DNA from: Sporobacter termitidis DSM 10068
GTDB lineage: Bacteria; Bacillota; Clostridia; Oscillospirales; Oscillospiraceae
NCBI RefSeq assembly: GCF_900130065.1
Contig: NZ_FQXV01000002.1
Coordinates: 124,001 to 188,000 of the forward strand
Direction: 5' to 3'
DNA: 64,000 nucleotides
This document shows, piece by piece, positions 16,415-24,753 of the stretch. Position 1 is the stretch's first letter. Every line of letters starts with the position of its first letter. Under the pieces are notes generated by a model. That model saw nothing but the letters and a program-made list of their open reading frames with translations, ran no database searches and was not told the origin of the DNA. The translations under genes were made by a program, and so were the position numbers.

Positions 16415-18853
16415 ATGACCGGACTGACATTTACAGAAAGATTTATAAAGGCGCGGCATGACGTGATCGCCCTGGATTTTAAGCATTTAAACGACATGCA
16501 GCTTAAGGCCGTCATGACGACGGAGGGCCCGCTCCTGCTGCTGGCCGGGGCCGGCAGCGGCAAGACGACCGTGCTGATCAACAGGATCGCAAACCTCTTG
16601 AAATACGGGCGCGGCGCCGACACGACCGAGGTGCCGGACTTTGTGACCGAGCAGGACCTTCAGTTTTTGGAGCACTACGCGAAAAATCCGACGCCGGAGG
16701 GCAGCGGGCGCGCCTTGTCCCTCTGCGCCGTTGAGCCCGTGGAGCCCTGGCGCATGATCGCCATCACCTTTACCAACAAGGCCGCCGATGAGCTGAAGGC
16801 GCGCCTGGAGCGGGTGCTGGGCGAGGGGGCAAACGACGTCTGGGCCATGACGTTCCACTCCGCCTGCGTGCGCATCCTGCGGCGCGACATCGACCGTCTG
16901 GGCTTTGACCGGTCGTTTACCATCTACGACTCGTCGGACAGCCAGTCTCTGATGAAGCGCATCCTGAAAGAGCTGGACATGGACGACAAAACGTATCCCC
17001 CGCGCACGCTTTTGGGCTACATCAGCCGCGCCAAGGACGAGATGATCTCCGCCGAGTCATTTTACGAGTCCGCCGACAAAAGCGGCGACATCCGGCGGCG
17101 GCACATCGGGCGGGCGTATCTGGAATACTCCAATCGCATGAAGGCCTCCAACGCCCTGGACTTTGACGACCTCATTTTATTCACCGTGCGGCTCCTGCAG
17201 GAGCACGAGGACGTTCTGGAATATTACCAGCGGAGATTCCGCTACGTCCTGATCGACGAGTACCAGGACACGAACAATCTGCAATACCTGCTGGCGAGCC
17301 TTCTCGCCGGCGGCCACGAGAACATCTGCGTCGTCGGGGACGACGACCAGAGCATCTATAAATTCCGGGGCGCCACGATCGAAAATATCCTCAGCTTTGA
17401 GAGCAACTATAAAAACGCCCGCGTCATCCGCCTCGAGCAGAACTACCGCTCCACAGGCTACATACTGAGCGCCGCCAACGACGTCATCAAAAACAACCAG
17501 GGCCGCAAGGGGAAAAAGCTGTGGACCGAAAAGGAAAACGGCGAAAAGCTGACGCTCCACGTGGCTCACGACGAACGTGAGGAGGCCTCCTTCGTCACAT
17601 CCCGGATCATCGCCGATCTCGCCGCCGGGGACAAGTGGAGCGACCACGCCGTCCTGTACCGCTTAAACGCCCAATCCAACGCCCTGGAGTATGCGTTCAA
17701 ACGCAGCGGCGTGCCGTACCGCATCATCGGCGGCACGCGCTTCTTCGACCGGGCCGAGATCAAGGACATGCTGGCCTACCTCTGCGTCGTCGTAAACCCA
17801 TCGGACGATCTGCGGCTGATGCGCATCATCAACAACCCGCCCCGCGGCATCGGCCAGGTGACGCTGGACGCCGTGGAAGCGCTGGCCGCCCGGACGGGCC
17901 AACCGGTCTTCGAGGTCCTGAAGGAATCAGAGGCCTACGAGGACCTCCGCAAAGCCGCGCCGAAGCTGCACCAGTTCGTGAATCTGATCACGGACCTGCA
18001 AAGCGCGGCGGCAGAGGCCCCGCTCGACGGCTTTTACGACACGCTCATCGAGCGCACCGGATACGTCAAGGTCCTGGAAGCCAAGGCCACAGACGAAAAC
18101 CTGACGCGCATCGAGAACGTCCAGGAGCTTAAAAGCAACATCGTGAATTTCCTGCGTGAAATGCCCGAGGGCACGCTCTTTGACTTCTTAAACGAGATCG
18201 CTTTATATACCGACATCGACCAGTACGACAAAAACGCCGACAGTGTCGTCATGATGACAATGCACAGCGCCAAGGGGCTGGAGTTCGACACGGTGTTCAT
18301 CGTGGGCGCCGAGGAGGGCATTTTTCCCGGCGTGCGCTCCATCGGCGAGGCGGAAGAGATGGAGGAGGAGCGCCGGCTCTGTTACGTGGCGATGACCCGG
18401 GCGCGAAAGAAGCTCTATTTTACCGCCGCCCGGCAGCGCATGATCTTCGGCCGCACCACGGCGGGCCGAACGTCGCGCTTTGTGGACGAGGTTTCCAGCG
18501 AGAACATCGAAAAGCCCGAGGCGGTCAGCGCGCCGGTCGGCTATATCTTCGACGACGGCGAAGCCTCCGAAAAGCACGAGACCGCAAGCCGGTCGTTCTC
18601 CCGCGTCTACCGTGCCGAACGCCAGGACTATAAAAAGCGGGATCTCAAGCCAATTACCCCGCCCGGCGCCGCGGCGGCGCCCGTTCCGGCCTACAATAAA
18701 GGCGACGTGGTAAATCACAAGGCCTTTGGGCGCGGACTTATTACGGACGTGCAGCCGGCGGGCGGCGACGCGCTGATTGAGGTCGCCTTCGACAGCGTCG
18801 GCACAAAACGGCTGATGGCGAAATCCGCCTCGGCCTATATGCAAAAAATTTAA
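16415..18853 (+). CDS. pcrA: ATP-dependent DNA helicase PcrA (UvrD/Rep family)
   Basis: Superfamily 1A 3'-5' helicase used in nucleotide-excision repair, replication restart and conflict resolution with RNA polymerase. The ATG at 16415 has GGGAG 8 bases upstream and gives 812 aa. Motifs: Walker A AGAGSGKT (I), TFTNKAA (Ia), DEYQDTN (II), GDDDQSIYKFRGA (III), QNYRS (IV), TMHSAKGLEF (V) and VAMTRARKKLYF (VI). The C-terminal ~50 residues (HKAFGRGLITDVQ...DSVGTKRLM) are the Tudor-like RNA-polymerase-binding domain that marks PcrA. An unusually long insert follows motif I. Confidence 0.95.
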   Translation: MTGLTFTERFIKARHDVIALDFKHLNDMQLKAVMTTEGPLLLLAGAGSGKTTVLINRIANLLKYGRGADTTEVPDFVTEQDLQFLEHYAKNPTPEGSGRALSLCAVEPVEPWRMIAITFTNKAADELKARLERVLGEGANDVWAMTFHSACVRILRRDIDRLGFDRSFTIYDSSDSQSLMKRILKELDMDDKTYPPRTLLGYISRAKDEMISAESFYESADKSGDIRRRHIGRAYLEYSNRMKASNALDFDDLILFTVRLLQEHEDVLEYYQRRFRYVLIDEYQDTNNLQYLLASLLAGGHENICVVGDDDQSIYKFRGATIENILSFESNYKNARVIRLEQNYRSTGYILSAANDVIKNNQGRKGKKLWTEKENGEKLTLHVAHDEREEASFVTSRIIADLAAGDKWSDHAVLYRLNAQSNALEYAFKRSGVPYRIIGGTRFFDRAEIKDMLAYLCVVVNPSDDLRLMRIINNPPRGIGQVTLDAVEALAARTGQPVFEVLKESEAYEDLRKAAPKLHQFVNLITDLQSAAAEAPLDGFYDTLIERTGYVKVLEAKATDENLTRIENVQELKSNIVNFLREMPEGTLFDFLNEIALYTDIDQYDKNADSVVMMTMHSAKGLEFDTVFIVGAEEGIFPGVRSIGEAEEMEEERRLCYVAMTRARKKLYFTAARQRMIFGRTTAGRTSRFVDEVSSENIEKPEAVSAPVGYIFDDGEASEKHETASRSFSRVYRAERQDYKKRDLKPITPPGAAAAPVPAYNKGDVVNHKAFGRGLITDVQPAGGDALIEVAFDSVGTKRLMAKSASAYMQKI

Positions 18854-18892
18854 ATCTGTTCTCTTCTCAGAGTAAAGCAACGGGGTTTTATT

Positions 18893-19843
18893 GTGACTGA
18901 TAAAAAAAATCTTGGGCGGGTATCGCTGTTTCTGGCCACTCTCATATGGGGCGTGTCCTTTGTCCTGATGGATCTGACGCTGAACAGCGTCCCGGCACTG
19001 TATATACTGGCGATCCGGTTTCTGGGCGCCGCCGTCATCCTGCTGGCCGTCGGCGCGCGGGAACTGAAAAAAATCGACAGGGGCTATATCCGGGGCGGCG
19101 TCGTCATGGGCGTCATCCTCTTGGCGGCGTACTGCTTCCAAACCTTCGGGCTGCCGCTGACGACGCCGGGGAAAAACGCCTTCCTCACCTCGGTATACTG
19201 CGTCATGGTGCCGTTTCTGTACTGGTTCATCATCAAAAAAAGGCCGGATAAATATAACGTCATCGCCGGCGTGGTTTGTCTTGCCGGCATCGGCTTCATT
19301 TCCCTGGACAACCACTTCGCCATCGGCCTCGGCGACGGCCTGACGCTTATCTGCGGTTTTCTTTACGCCGTGCATATGGTCATCTGCGGCGCCGTCGTGG
19401 AGGAGCGCAGCCCTATCCTCGTCTCGATGCTGCAGTTTGCCGTCGCCGGCGTTCTGGCGGCCATTATGGCGCTCATCTTCCAGCCCGCCCCTACGCATAT
19501 CCCGGTGAGCACGGTCTGGGTGCTGGTGTTTCTGACGGTGATGAGCACCGCGCTGTGCCTGTCGCTGCAGATCTTCGGGCAAAAGCACACGCCCACGGCC
19601 CAGGCCTCCGTCATCATGACCTTCGAGGCCGTCTTCGGCGCGGCCACCTCGGTCCTCTTTTACGGCGAAACGCTGACGCTGCGGCTGGTCATCGGCTTTC
19701 TCCTGACGTTTGCCGCCGTCCTCATCAGCGAGACGAAGCTCGGCTTTTTCAGAAAAAAAGCAACAGCCGCTTCGGCAAAAGAGACGATAACCACCGAATC
19801 GGAAACAGTGGAACTGAATCAAACCGGAGGCAATAATCCATGA
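18893..19843 (+). CDS. EamA/DMT-family transporter
   Basis: A 316-aa protein with ten membrane helices arranged as two EamA repeats (residues ~8-138 and ~150-285). [28 protein letters not shown] matches the first half of the fold. Members export amino acids or other metabolites. It starts with GTG; the ribosome-binding site is weak. Its stop overlaps the start of the broken yjbQ copy as ATGA, so the pair was once an operon. Confidence 0.85.
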   Translation: MTDKKNLGRVSLFLATLIWGVSFVLMDLTLNSVPALYILAIRFLGAAVILLAVGARELKKIDRGYIRGGVVMGVILLAAYCFQTFGLPLTTPGKNAFLTSVYCVMVPFLYWFIIKKRPDKYNVIAGVVCLAGIGFISLDNHFAIGLGDGLTLICGFLYAVHMVICGAVVEERSPILVSMLQFAVAGVLAAIMALIFQPAPTHIPVSTVWVLVFLTVMSTALCLSLQIFGQKHTPTAQASVIMTFEAVFGAATSVLFYGETLTLRLVIGFLLTFAAVLISETKLGFFRKKATAASAKETITTESETVELNQTGGNNP

Positions 19844-20047
19844 AATCCTACCGCACGGAGCTGTACTTCAACCTGCCCACCCGCCGGGGCCTTGTGAACA
19901 TCACGCCCCTTGTGGAGGAGGCCGTCGCCGAAAGCGGCATTACGGAAGGGCTGGCGCTCATCCCATGCACATCACCTCCAGCGTTTTTATTACGAGTTCG
20001 ACGGCAAGCGCGACAAGCACGTTCTGATCAAGATTATCGGCGAGTGA
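19840..20047 (+). pseudogene. yjbQ: Remnant of a YjbQ/UPF0047 gene with frameshift and internal deletion
   Basis: The first ~43 codons ([27 protein letters not shown]...) match the start of YjbQ-type proteins, which have weak thiamine-phosphate-synthase activity. Just after GLALI the frame shifts by one base: MHITSSVF is readable in a second frame. Then about 80 residues are missing, and the conserved C-terminus [19 protein letters not shown] with stop appears in the third frame. GGAGG precedes the ATG. A frameshifted readthrough product into the next gene is not meaningful. Confidence 0.8.
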
Positions 20048-20078
20048 CTCAGGGACTTACAGAAAGGGTTGTGCGACA

Positions 20079-20744
20079 ATGTTCACCGGTTTTAACGAGA
20101 AAACGACGGAGTTCCTGTGGGGCATCCGTTTCAACAACAGCCGCGCGTGGTTTTTGGAAAACAAGCAAAACTACCTGGACCATCTGCAAGCCCCCATGCG
20201 GGAGCTGGCCAACGACGTCTGGACCCGCTTCACCGAAAAAAATAAGCTGGACCTCGGCTACCGCGTGGCCCGCATCTACCGGGACGCCCGCCGTGTCCGG
20301 GACGGCAATCTGTACAAGGAGCATCTTTGGTTCTCACTGGAGAAGGACCATGAGGACTGGCAGTCGACGCCCGTATTTTTCTTTGAGATCGAGCCGGAGG
20401 GCTACATGTACGGCCTGGGCTATTACGCGGCCACGGCCGAGACGATGAAAAAATTCCGCGCCCGGGTGGACTCAAACCCCGCCGAGCTCGAGCGCATCGC
20501 CTCTGACCTGAAGAACAAGAAGCGTTTTCAGATCGATGGCGACGAATACAGCCGTAAAAAAGGCGAAAAGGAAGGCCTCCTCGCCGAGTGGTACAACCGC
20601 AAAACAATTTCGCTCATCGCCTCCGGCAAGGGCCACGAGCCGCTTTACTCCCCGAAATTCGCCGAAAAGCTCTGCAAGGATTTTCAAGCCCTCGTCCCGC
20701 TGTACAATTTCTTCTGGTCCCTGGAAGGGGAACAGGCCGAATAA
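20079..20744 (+). CDS. DUF2461 (TIGR02453) family protein
   Basis: A 221-aa cytoplasmic protein whose whole length matches DUF2461: [31 protein letters not shown] at the start, [21 protein letters not shown] in the middle (conserved R..RD.R..K.PYK pattern, here partly changed), and PLYNFFWSL at the end. The biochemical role of the family is not known. It begins 31 bases after the yjbQ remnant and ends at a strong hairpin. Confidence 0.85.
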   Translation: MFTGFNEKTTEFLWGIRFNNSRAWFLENKQNYLDHLQAPMRELANDVWTRFTEKNKLDLGYRVARIYRDARRVRDGNLYKEHLWFSLEKDHEDWQSTPVFFFEIEPEGYMYGLGYYAATAETMKKFRARVDSNPAELERIASDLKNKKRFQIDGDEYSRKKGEKEGLLAEWYNRKTISLIASGKGHEPLYSPKFAEKLCKDFQALVPLYNFFWSLEGEQAE

Positions 20745-20757
20745 TACCACAGAATAA

Positions 20758-20797
20758 AAGCGCCGTGTTTCTTAATTTCTTAAGAACACGGCGCTTA
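20758..20797. terminator. Bidirectional terminator between convergent operons
   Basis: AAGCGCCGTGTT...AACACGGCGCTT with an inner CTTAA/TTAAG helix. On the minus strand it is followed by TTTTATT, serving the membrane-protein operon to the right. Confidence 0.8.
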
Positions 20798-20816
20798 ACT
20801 TAAGCGGTTGAACCGA

Positions 20817-21197
20817 TCAATCCAAAACATCAAAAAAGCCAATCGGACGCGCGTGCCACAGATAGAGCGCCGTCAAAACGACCATTGCAAGCGGCACAAA
20901 CGAGATCAGCTTGTGCCGCCTGATCTTCATGAACGCAAAGATCACCGACCAAGCGGCCGTAAACCCATAAAGCAGCGGGAAAAGAACCATAAGCACCGGG
21001 ATTCCCAGGACGGCAAGGGGGAAAACGGCGCACAGCGCCGCCAGGAGCACCCCGCCGAATTCAGCGTGAAAAACGGCAAGCACGCTCTCAATGAGGACGA
21101 CAAGGATCGTCCGCTTTGTTACCAAATCATATTTTTTCAATATCGGCTGTCCGTTTATTTCATCCGCTGTGCAGGGCGATTGCATCCGGCGCCTCAC
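20817..21197 (-). CDS. Small polytopic membrane protein
   Basis: A 126-aa protein with four hydrophobic segments in residues ~28-120 and an N-terminal hydrophilic part. The GTG start overlaps the upstream stop as GTGA, indicating coupling to the preceding membrane protein. No family recognised. An internal ATG at codon 5 is an alternative start. Confidence 0.55.
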   Translation of the reverse strand: MRRRMQSPCTADEINGQPILKKYDLVTKRTILVVLIESVLAVFHAEFGGVLLAALCAVFPLAVLGIPVLMVLFPLLYGFTAAWSVIFAFMKIRRHKLISFVPLAMVVLTALYLWHARPIGFFDVLD

Positions 21198-21580
21198 TGC
21201 TGTCTGACATAGACGCTGCCGACATCCATCAGCCCGCGGACAAATATCTCCCCATGCGACTTGTCGCCGTCATATTCGCTGATCCAGACGGGCCAGATCA
21301 GGTCCGTGAAGGACCGTTTCGGGAAGACGCCGATACCGATGTTCTTCCCGACGTGGCTGTTCATATAGCCGAGGGCCGCCTGCAGGTCGGCGTCCGTCTC
21401 ATACTGCTCCTTTTTGGGGATATACGTTTCGCCTTTAAACGTGATCGTTTCCCAGTCCATCGATATGGCATACCGGTCGACACAGAAACGTGTGTAGGTA
21501 AACCATCCCGCCGGAGCCAGTATCAGGAGGGCCAGAACGAGGAGGACGGCGAATTTTACGGTTCTTTTCGGGCGCTTCAT
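21194..21580 (-). CDS. Membrane-anchored protein of unknown function
   Basis: A 128-aa protein with one N-terminal membrane helix (~10-28, VKFAVLLVLALLILAPAGW) and an external domain of about 95 residues rich in aromatic residues (YAISMDWETITFKGETYIP). It could be a membrane-tethered substrate- or wall-facing protein. Located between the DUF4153-like protein and the small membrane protein on the same strand. Confidence 0.6.
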   Translation of the reverse strand: MKRPKRTVKFAVLLVLALLILAPAGWFTYTRFCVDRYAISMDWETITFKGETYIPKKEQYETDADLQAALGYMNSHVGKNIGIGVFPKRSFTDLIWPVWISEYDGDKSHGEIFVRGLMDVGSVYVRQQ

Positions 21581-21599
21581 GCCGTGTTCCCTCCCCCGC

Positions 21600-23216
21600 T
21601 TAAATTCCCGCTTCCCGCGGCTCGCCGTAGTGCGGCAGCTTTATATCCTGCAGCGCTTCCCAGGTGCGCTCCTTCTCGACCGTGTGGCGGAACGTGCCCC
21701 TGTACGCGGTGGTTTTCTCTTTCTCAAAGACAAGATACGATTCGATCTCGTTTTTCAAGGCGGCATCCTTCGTCGTCTCATAGACCTCCAGCGCGGGGCG
21801 GACACCGGCGGGACCGGAGCGATAGAGAATGGCGCTGTCATAGGTGGCCAGCGTTCCGGCGAGGTAACGCTCCGTATTATACCGGACGATAATTCCGTCG
21901 ACGTTGACGAGGCAGAGCGCCGCGAACAGGACAGCCCCGGCGGCCAGCGACACGCGGGCAATGGAAAAGCGCATCCTCTGCAGCAGGACGACGGCAACGC
22001 AGACGACGGCCAGCAGGAGCATGAAAACACACGGCAGGATGCGGAGGATGGTCAGGCCGAAGGCCCCGATATACAGCGCCATTTTGCTCATGGCCGTGGC
22101 AATCAACAAAAGCGTGATCAGCGACAGGGCAATATTGAATACCTTGAGAACAGCGCTTTCTTCCCGCGGCTTTTTGCTGAGAATATTGGCCGCTAGCAGC
22201 ATTGCAAGATTGATGGCCGAGAGGCGGCACAGCTCGAAAAAGCCCTGGCGGGCATAATCCGAATAGGAGAGCCAGCCGTCCGGCCGGACACCGGAAAAGG
22301 CGGAGAAGAAATAAGGCACCTGACAGGCGATGAAAAGGACATACAGGGCACAGGCGGTACCGAGTACGGTATAGATCGTGACCGGGGCGAGGATGCGCAG
22401 GGCCGCGACGGCCTTTGCCGTCTTGTCCGCCTTAATCGTATCCGTCGCCCGCCGCGCGGCGCTGCCCGAAACGAGGCCGAACAGGTACGCCGCCGTCGGG
22501 ACGGCCAAAAGGCAGTAAAACAGAAATTCCAGTACCTTTGACGTGTCGAATTTAAAGAGCCCCGTGACGTCCTTCAAAAGATTATTAAAACCGCCGCTGT
22601 CCGCGCGCAGGAGCTGCGGCGTGACGACGAGCAGGACAAGCAGCGCCAGAATGATGCCCAAAAGGACGGGCAGCGCCTTTTTGAGGTCCCGCTCCCGCTT
22701 TCCTCTGAGCGCGCCGAGCGCCCTGTATTGATTGGCGAAATTCCTGAAGGGGATGAGCAGCACGCTGTTGATCCCGTCCAAAAGGAGCAGATTGCCCGTT
22801 TTCCCGCCGATCTGGACATTTGTCGCCGCCGCGACCCAGTAGACGGCCGCGCAGGACAGGAACAAATTGCGCAGGGGCATGAGCCCCGTATTATCCCAAA
22901 AGGCAAAGCTCCAGCCGGTCAGCAGCGTGACCGCAAACCAGAACCAGGACGATTTCGGCAGCCGGACGTCTTTGACAAGCAGGTAAGCCAGCACCGAGGC
23001 CAGATAAACCGTCGTGAAAACGGCTGTGCCCCAGCCCTGGACCGTTCCGAGCACCCATCGGGAAAAGAGATACCCCAGGACAAAGGCAAATATCGCAAAA
23101 TAGCCGTCTCTTCTGTCGGCGGCAAGCGGCGGGAGCTTGGGCACCGCTGCCGGCGCCGGCTGCAGATAATGATTTTCAGGCTGAGGATTCAGCGCATTTT
23201 CGTTCGGTTCGCTCAT
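21600..23216 (-). CDS. DUF4153/DUF4173-type multi-spanning membrane protein
   Basis: A 538-aa protein with a proline-rich cytoplasmic N-terminus (~1-35), about 12 hydrophobic helices (~38-440), and a soluble C-terminal tail with ESYLVFEKEKTTAYRGTF. The pattern NVDGIIVRYNTERYLAG near residue 440 is typical for the DUF4153/DUF4173 group of Firmicutes. Function unknown. These proteins often sit beside a DUF2975 protein and a small XRE regulator, as here. Confidence 0.75.
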   Translation of the reverse strand: MSEPNENALNPQPENHYLQPAPAAVPKLPPLAADRRDGYFAIFAFVLGYLFSRWVLGTVQGWGTAVFTTVYLASVLAYLLVKDVRLPKSSWFWFAVTLLTGWSFAFWDNTGLMPLRNLFLSCAAVYWVAAATNVQIGGKTGNLLLLDGINSVLLIPFRNFANQYRALGALRGKRERDLKKALPVLLGIILALLVLLVVTPQLLRADSGGFNNLLKDVTGLFKFDTSKVLEFLFYCLLAVPTAAYLFGLVSGSAARRATDTIKADKTAKAVAALRILAPVTIYTVLGTACALYVLFIACQVPYFFSAFSGVRPDGWLSYSDYARQGFFELCRLSAINLAMLLAANILSKKPREESAVLKVFNIALSLITLLLIATAMSKMALYIGAFGLTILRILPCVFMLLLAVVCVAVVLLQRMRFSIARVSLAAGAVLFAALCLVNVDGIIVRYNTERYLAGTLATYDSAILYRSGPAGVRPALEVYETTKDAALKNEIESYLVFEKEKTTAYRGTFRHTVEKERTWEALQDIKLPHYGEPREAGI

Positions 23217-23236
23217 GAGCGGGCCTCCTTGTTTCT

Positions 23237-23443
23237 TTATTCCTCCCGGTATTCCAGGATGTCGCCGGGCTGGCAGTCCAGCACCCTGCAGATGGCCTCC
23301 AGCGTCGAAAAGCGGATGGCCCGGGCCTTGCCCGTTTTCAGGATCGACAGGTTCGCCTGGGTCAGGCCGATTTTCTCGGCCAGCTCGCCCGAGGACATCT
23401 TCCGCTTTGCCATCATGACGTCAAGATTTACGACAATGGACAT
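23237..23443 (-). CDS. Small XRE-family (YozG-type) regulator
   Basis: The ATG at 23443 (MSIVVNLDVMMAKRKMSS) is the fitting start and gives 68 aa. The whole protein is a Cro/CI-type HTH: SSGELAEKIGLTQANLSILKTGKARAIRFSTLEAICRVLDCQPGDILEY. It lies 10 bases after the DUF2975 gene; this pair recurs across Firmicutes. The likely role is regulation of the local membrane-protein genes. Confidence 0.85.
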   Translation of the reverse strand: MSIVVNLDVMMAKRKMSSGELAEKIGLTQANLSILKTGKARAIRFSTLEAICRVLDCQPGDILEYREE

Positions 23444-23453
23444 ATGACGCCTC

Positions 23454-23897
23454 CTAAATCGTGAAATCCGCGTCGTCCTGCAGGGAGACGGCCCGGGCGA
23501 ACACATTTTTCACGACGCGGACGATGAGCGCCACAAACGCGGCGGCGACAGCCACCATGATCCAGGAGATGTAATAAAGCGCGGAGACGGCGCTGATGAC
23601 CGCCCCGGCAAAGCAGAACCAGGAGATGTGCCGGAGGCTCTCGACGTTCTTCTGTATAAAGACCTCTCCCCGCTCGATGCGCCGGAGGAGGCGATACAGA
23701 CTTAAAAGCAGCGCCGCCGCCGGGATACAGCCGGTGTAGATCGTCACGAGAAACCATTTGTCCCACCCCGGCTTGACGGCGTAACTAAAGGTCATGCTGA
23801 CGATCCACGGCGCAAATATGACCGCCAGGACCAGCAGCACCATAAACGCGATGACGCTGATTCTGCTCAGAACGATGGACTTGCTGTCATTCCACAT
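23454..23897 (-). CDS. DUF2975 family membrane protein
   Basis: The ATG at 23897 has AAGGGGAGG 7 bases upstream and gives 147 aa (MWNDSKSIVLSRISVIAF...). Four membrane helices (~10-35, ~45-68, ~85-105, ~115-135). The conserved loop LLRRIERGEVFIQKNVESLRHIS is the DUF2975 signature. Function is unknown; it is nearly always next to an XRE regulator, which suggests a membrane-linked sensor or modulator of that regulator. Confidence 0.82.
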   Translation of the reverse strand: MWNDSKSIVLSRISVIAFMVLLVLAVIFAPWIVSMTFSYAVKPGWDKWFLVTIYTGCIPAAALLLSLYRLLRRIERGEVFIQKNVESLRHISWFCFAGAVISAVSALYYISWIMVAVAAAFVALIVRVVKNVFARAVSLQDDADFTI

Positions 23898-24053
23898 TGT
23901 TTTTCCTCCCCTTGGCACTTTCACCCGCATTATATCAAACCCGTTATTGAATTGCAATAGTTTTTTATCGATAAACAATAATAATCTCTATGGTGACGGA
24001 TCCGTTTTCAGGAAATAAACGCATGGCACAAGATTGGAATAAATGAAAAAGAT

Positions 24054-24082
24054 TTGACATTTCAGGACATTTTGAGTAAGAT
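24054..24082 (+). promoter_or_regulatory. Strong promoter upstream of the cobalamin riboswitch
   Basis: TTGACA (24054-24059) and TAAGAT (24077-24082) with the optimal 17-base spacing. Transcription would start near 24089, just before the aptamer. Confidence 0.8.
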
Positions 24083-24097
24083 TGAGTTCATGAAAAC

Positions 24098-24310
24098 AGA
24101 ATATCATTTCGAGTGTCCCCTTGGGCGTATGGCCTTTGGGGAAGGATAGGGAATCGTGTGAAAATCACGGACGGTACCGCCGCTGTAAGCGTTTGACGGT
24201 CCGCGCTCGTCGGCCAAAGCCGGTCATTGGGGAAACCTGAGAAGGCAGAGCGCGTTTCGGGAGAATAAATCTCCCACAGACGCAAGTCAGAAGACCTGCT
24301 CAGAAATGGC
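24098..24310 (+). ncRNA. Cobalamin riboswitch
   Basis: The core GGGAATCGTGTGAAAATCACGG (from 24149), read as GGGAA followed by a GTGAAAATCAC hairpin, then ACGGTACCGCCGCTGTAAGC-like junction (to 24190) and the B12-box AGTCAGAAGACCTGC (24285-24299) occur in the right order and spacing for the adenosyl/methyl-cobalamin aptamer. It binds corrinoid and usually switches genes off. A T-tailed hairpin lies 50 bases downstream, so control is by premature termination. The gene served is the SLH surface protein on the same strand. Confidence 0.92.
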
Positions 24311-24361
24311 TCCGCACACAACAGCTATGCCATCCAGCGGAGCACATAAGAACACAGATAT

Positions 24362-24398
24362 ACGGCTGTGGCGATCATTTTGATTGCCACAGCCGTTT
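24362..24398 (+). terminator. Expression-platform terminator of the riboswitch
   Basis: An 11-bp stem ACGGCTGTGGC/GCCACAGCCGT closes a 13-base loop and is followed by TTTTTT. A competing GGCTCCGC/GCGGAGC helix lies between the aptamer and this hairpin. Confidence 0.85.
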
Positions 24399-24496
24399 TT
24401 TATCCCACAGAACCCGATACGGCTCCGGCCGGAAGCTGAAGCCGATATAAAAACCGAATGATTGTGGCATCAAATCAAGCCACAAACTGACCGAAC

Positions 24497-24552
24497 AACG
24501 GAGGTTTAACAGACAGGACGAGCGTCCCGTATCTGTTTTACCTCCGTTTTGT
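24497..24552 (+). terminator. Second terminator-like hairpin in the leader
   Basis: AACGGAGGTTTAACAGA pairs with TCTGTTTTACCTCCGTT, followed by TTGTC. It stands between the riboswitch terminator and the gene. The rest of 24400-24753 has no gene; it contains a TTGTGGC/GCCACAA helix and unassigned structure. Confidence 0.65.
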
Positions 24553-24753
24553 CATGCCTGGGGCCGATGAGAATAAGCTATGGGGAATTTCCATTTCGCC
24601 GCTAAAGATATAACCGTTGGCAATGGAGCTCCTTGCTTCTTATAAAAACAAAAGGCTTTGGAAGCCGTGTGGGAGGTGATTACAGAAGATATATAGCCGA
24701 AAGCTTTTCTGCCTGTTGTGGAATGACAGGCAAATCAAAAAGAGGAGAAGAAC

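Noticed and set aside
18203-19822. 539-codon minus-strand frame over pcrA and the EamA gene
   Set aside because: Overlaps two well-supported genes; composition is His/Arg/Asp-rich as expected of antisense translation.
20079-20448. Fusion of YjbQ to a downstream Arg-rich tail
   Set aside because: The tail is the out-of-frame reading of the DUF2461 gene after the yjbQ frameshift.
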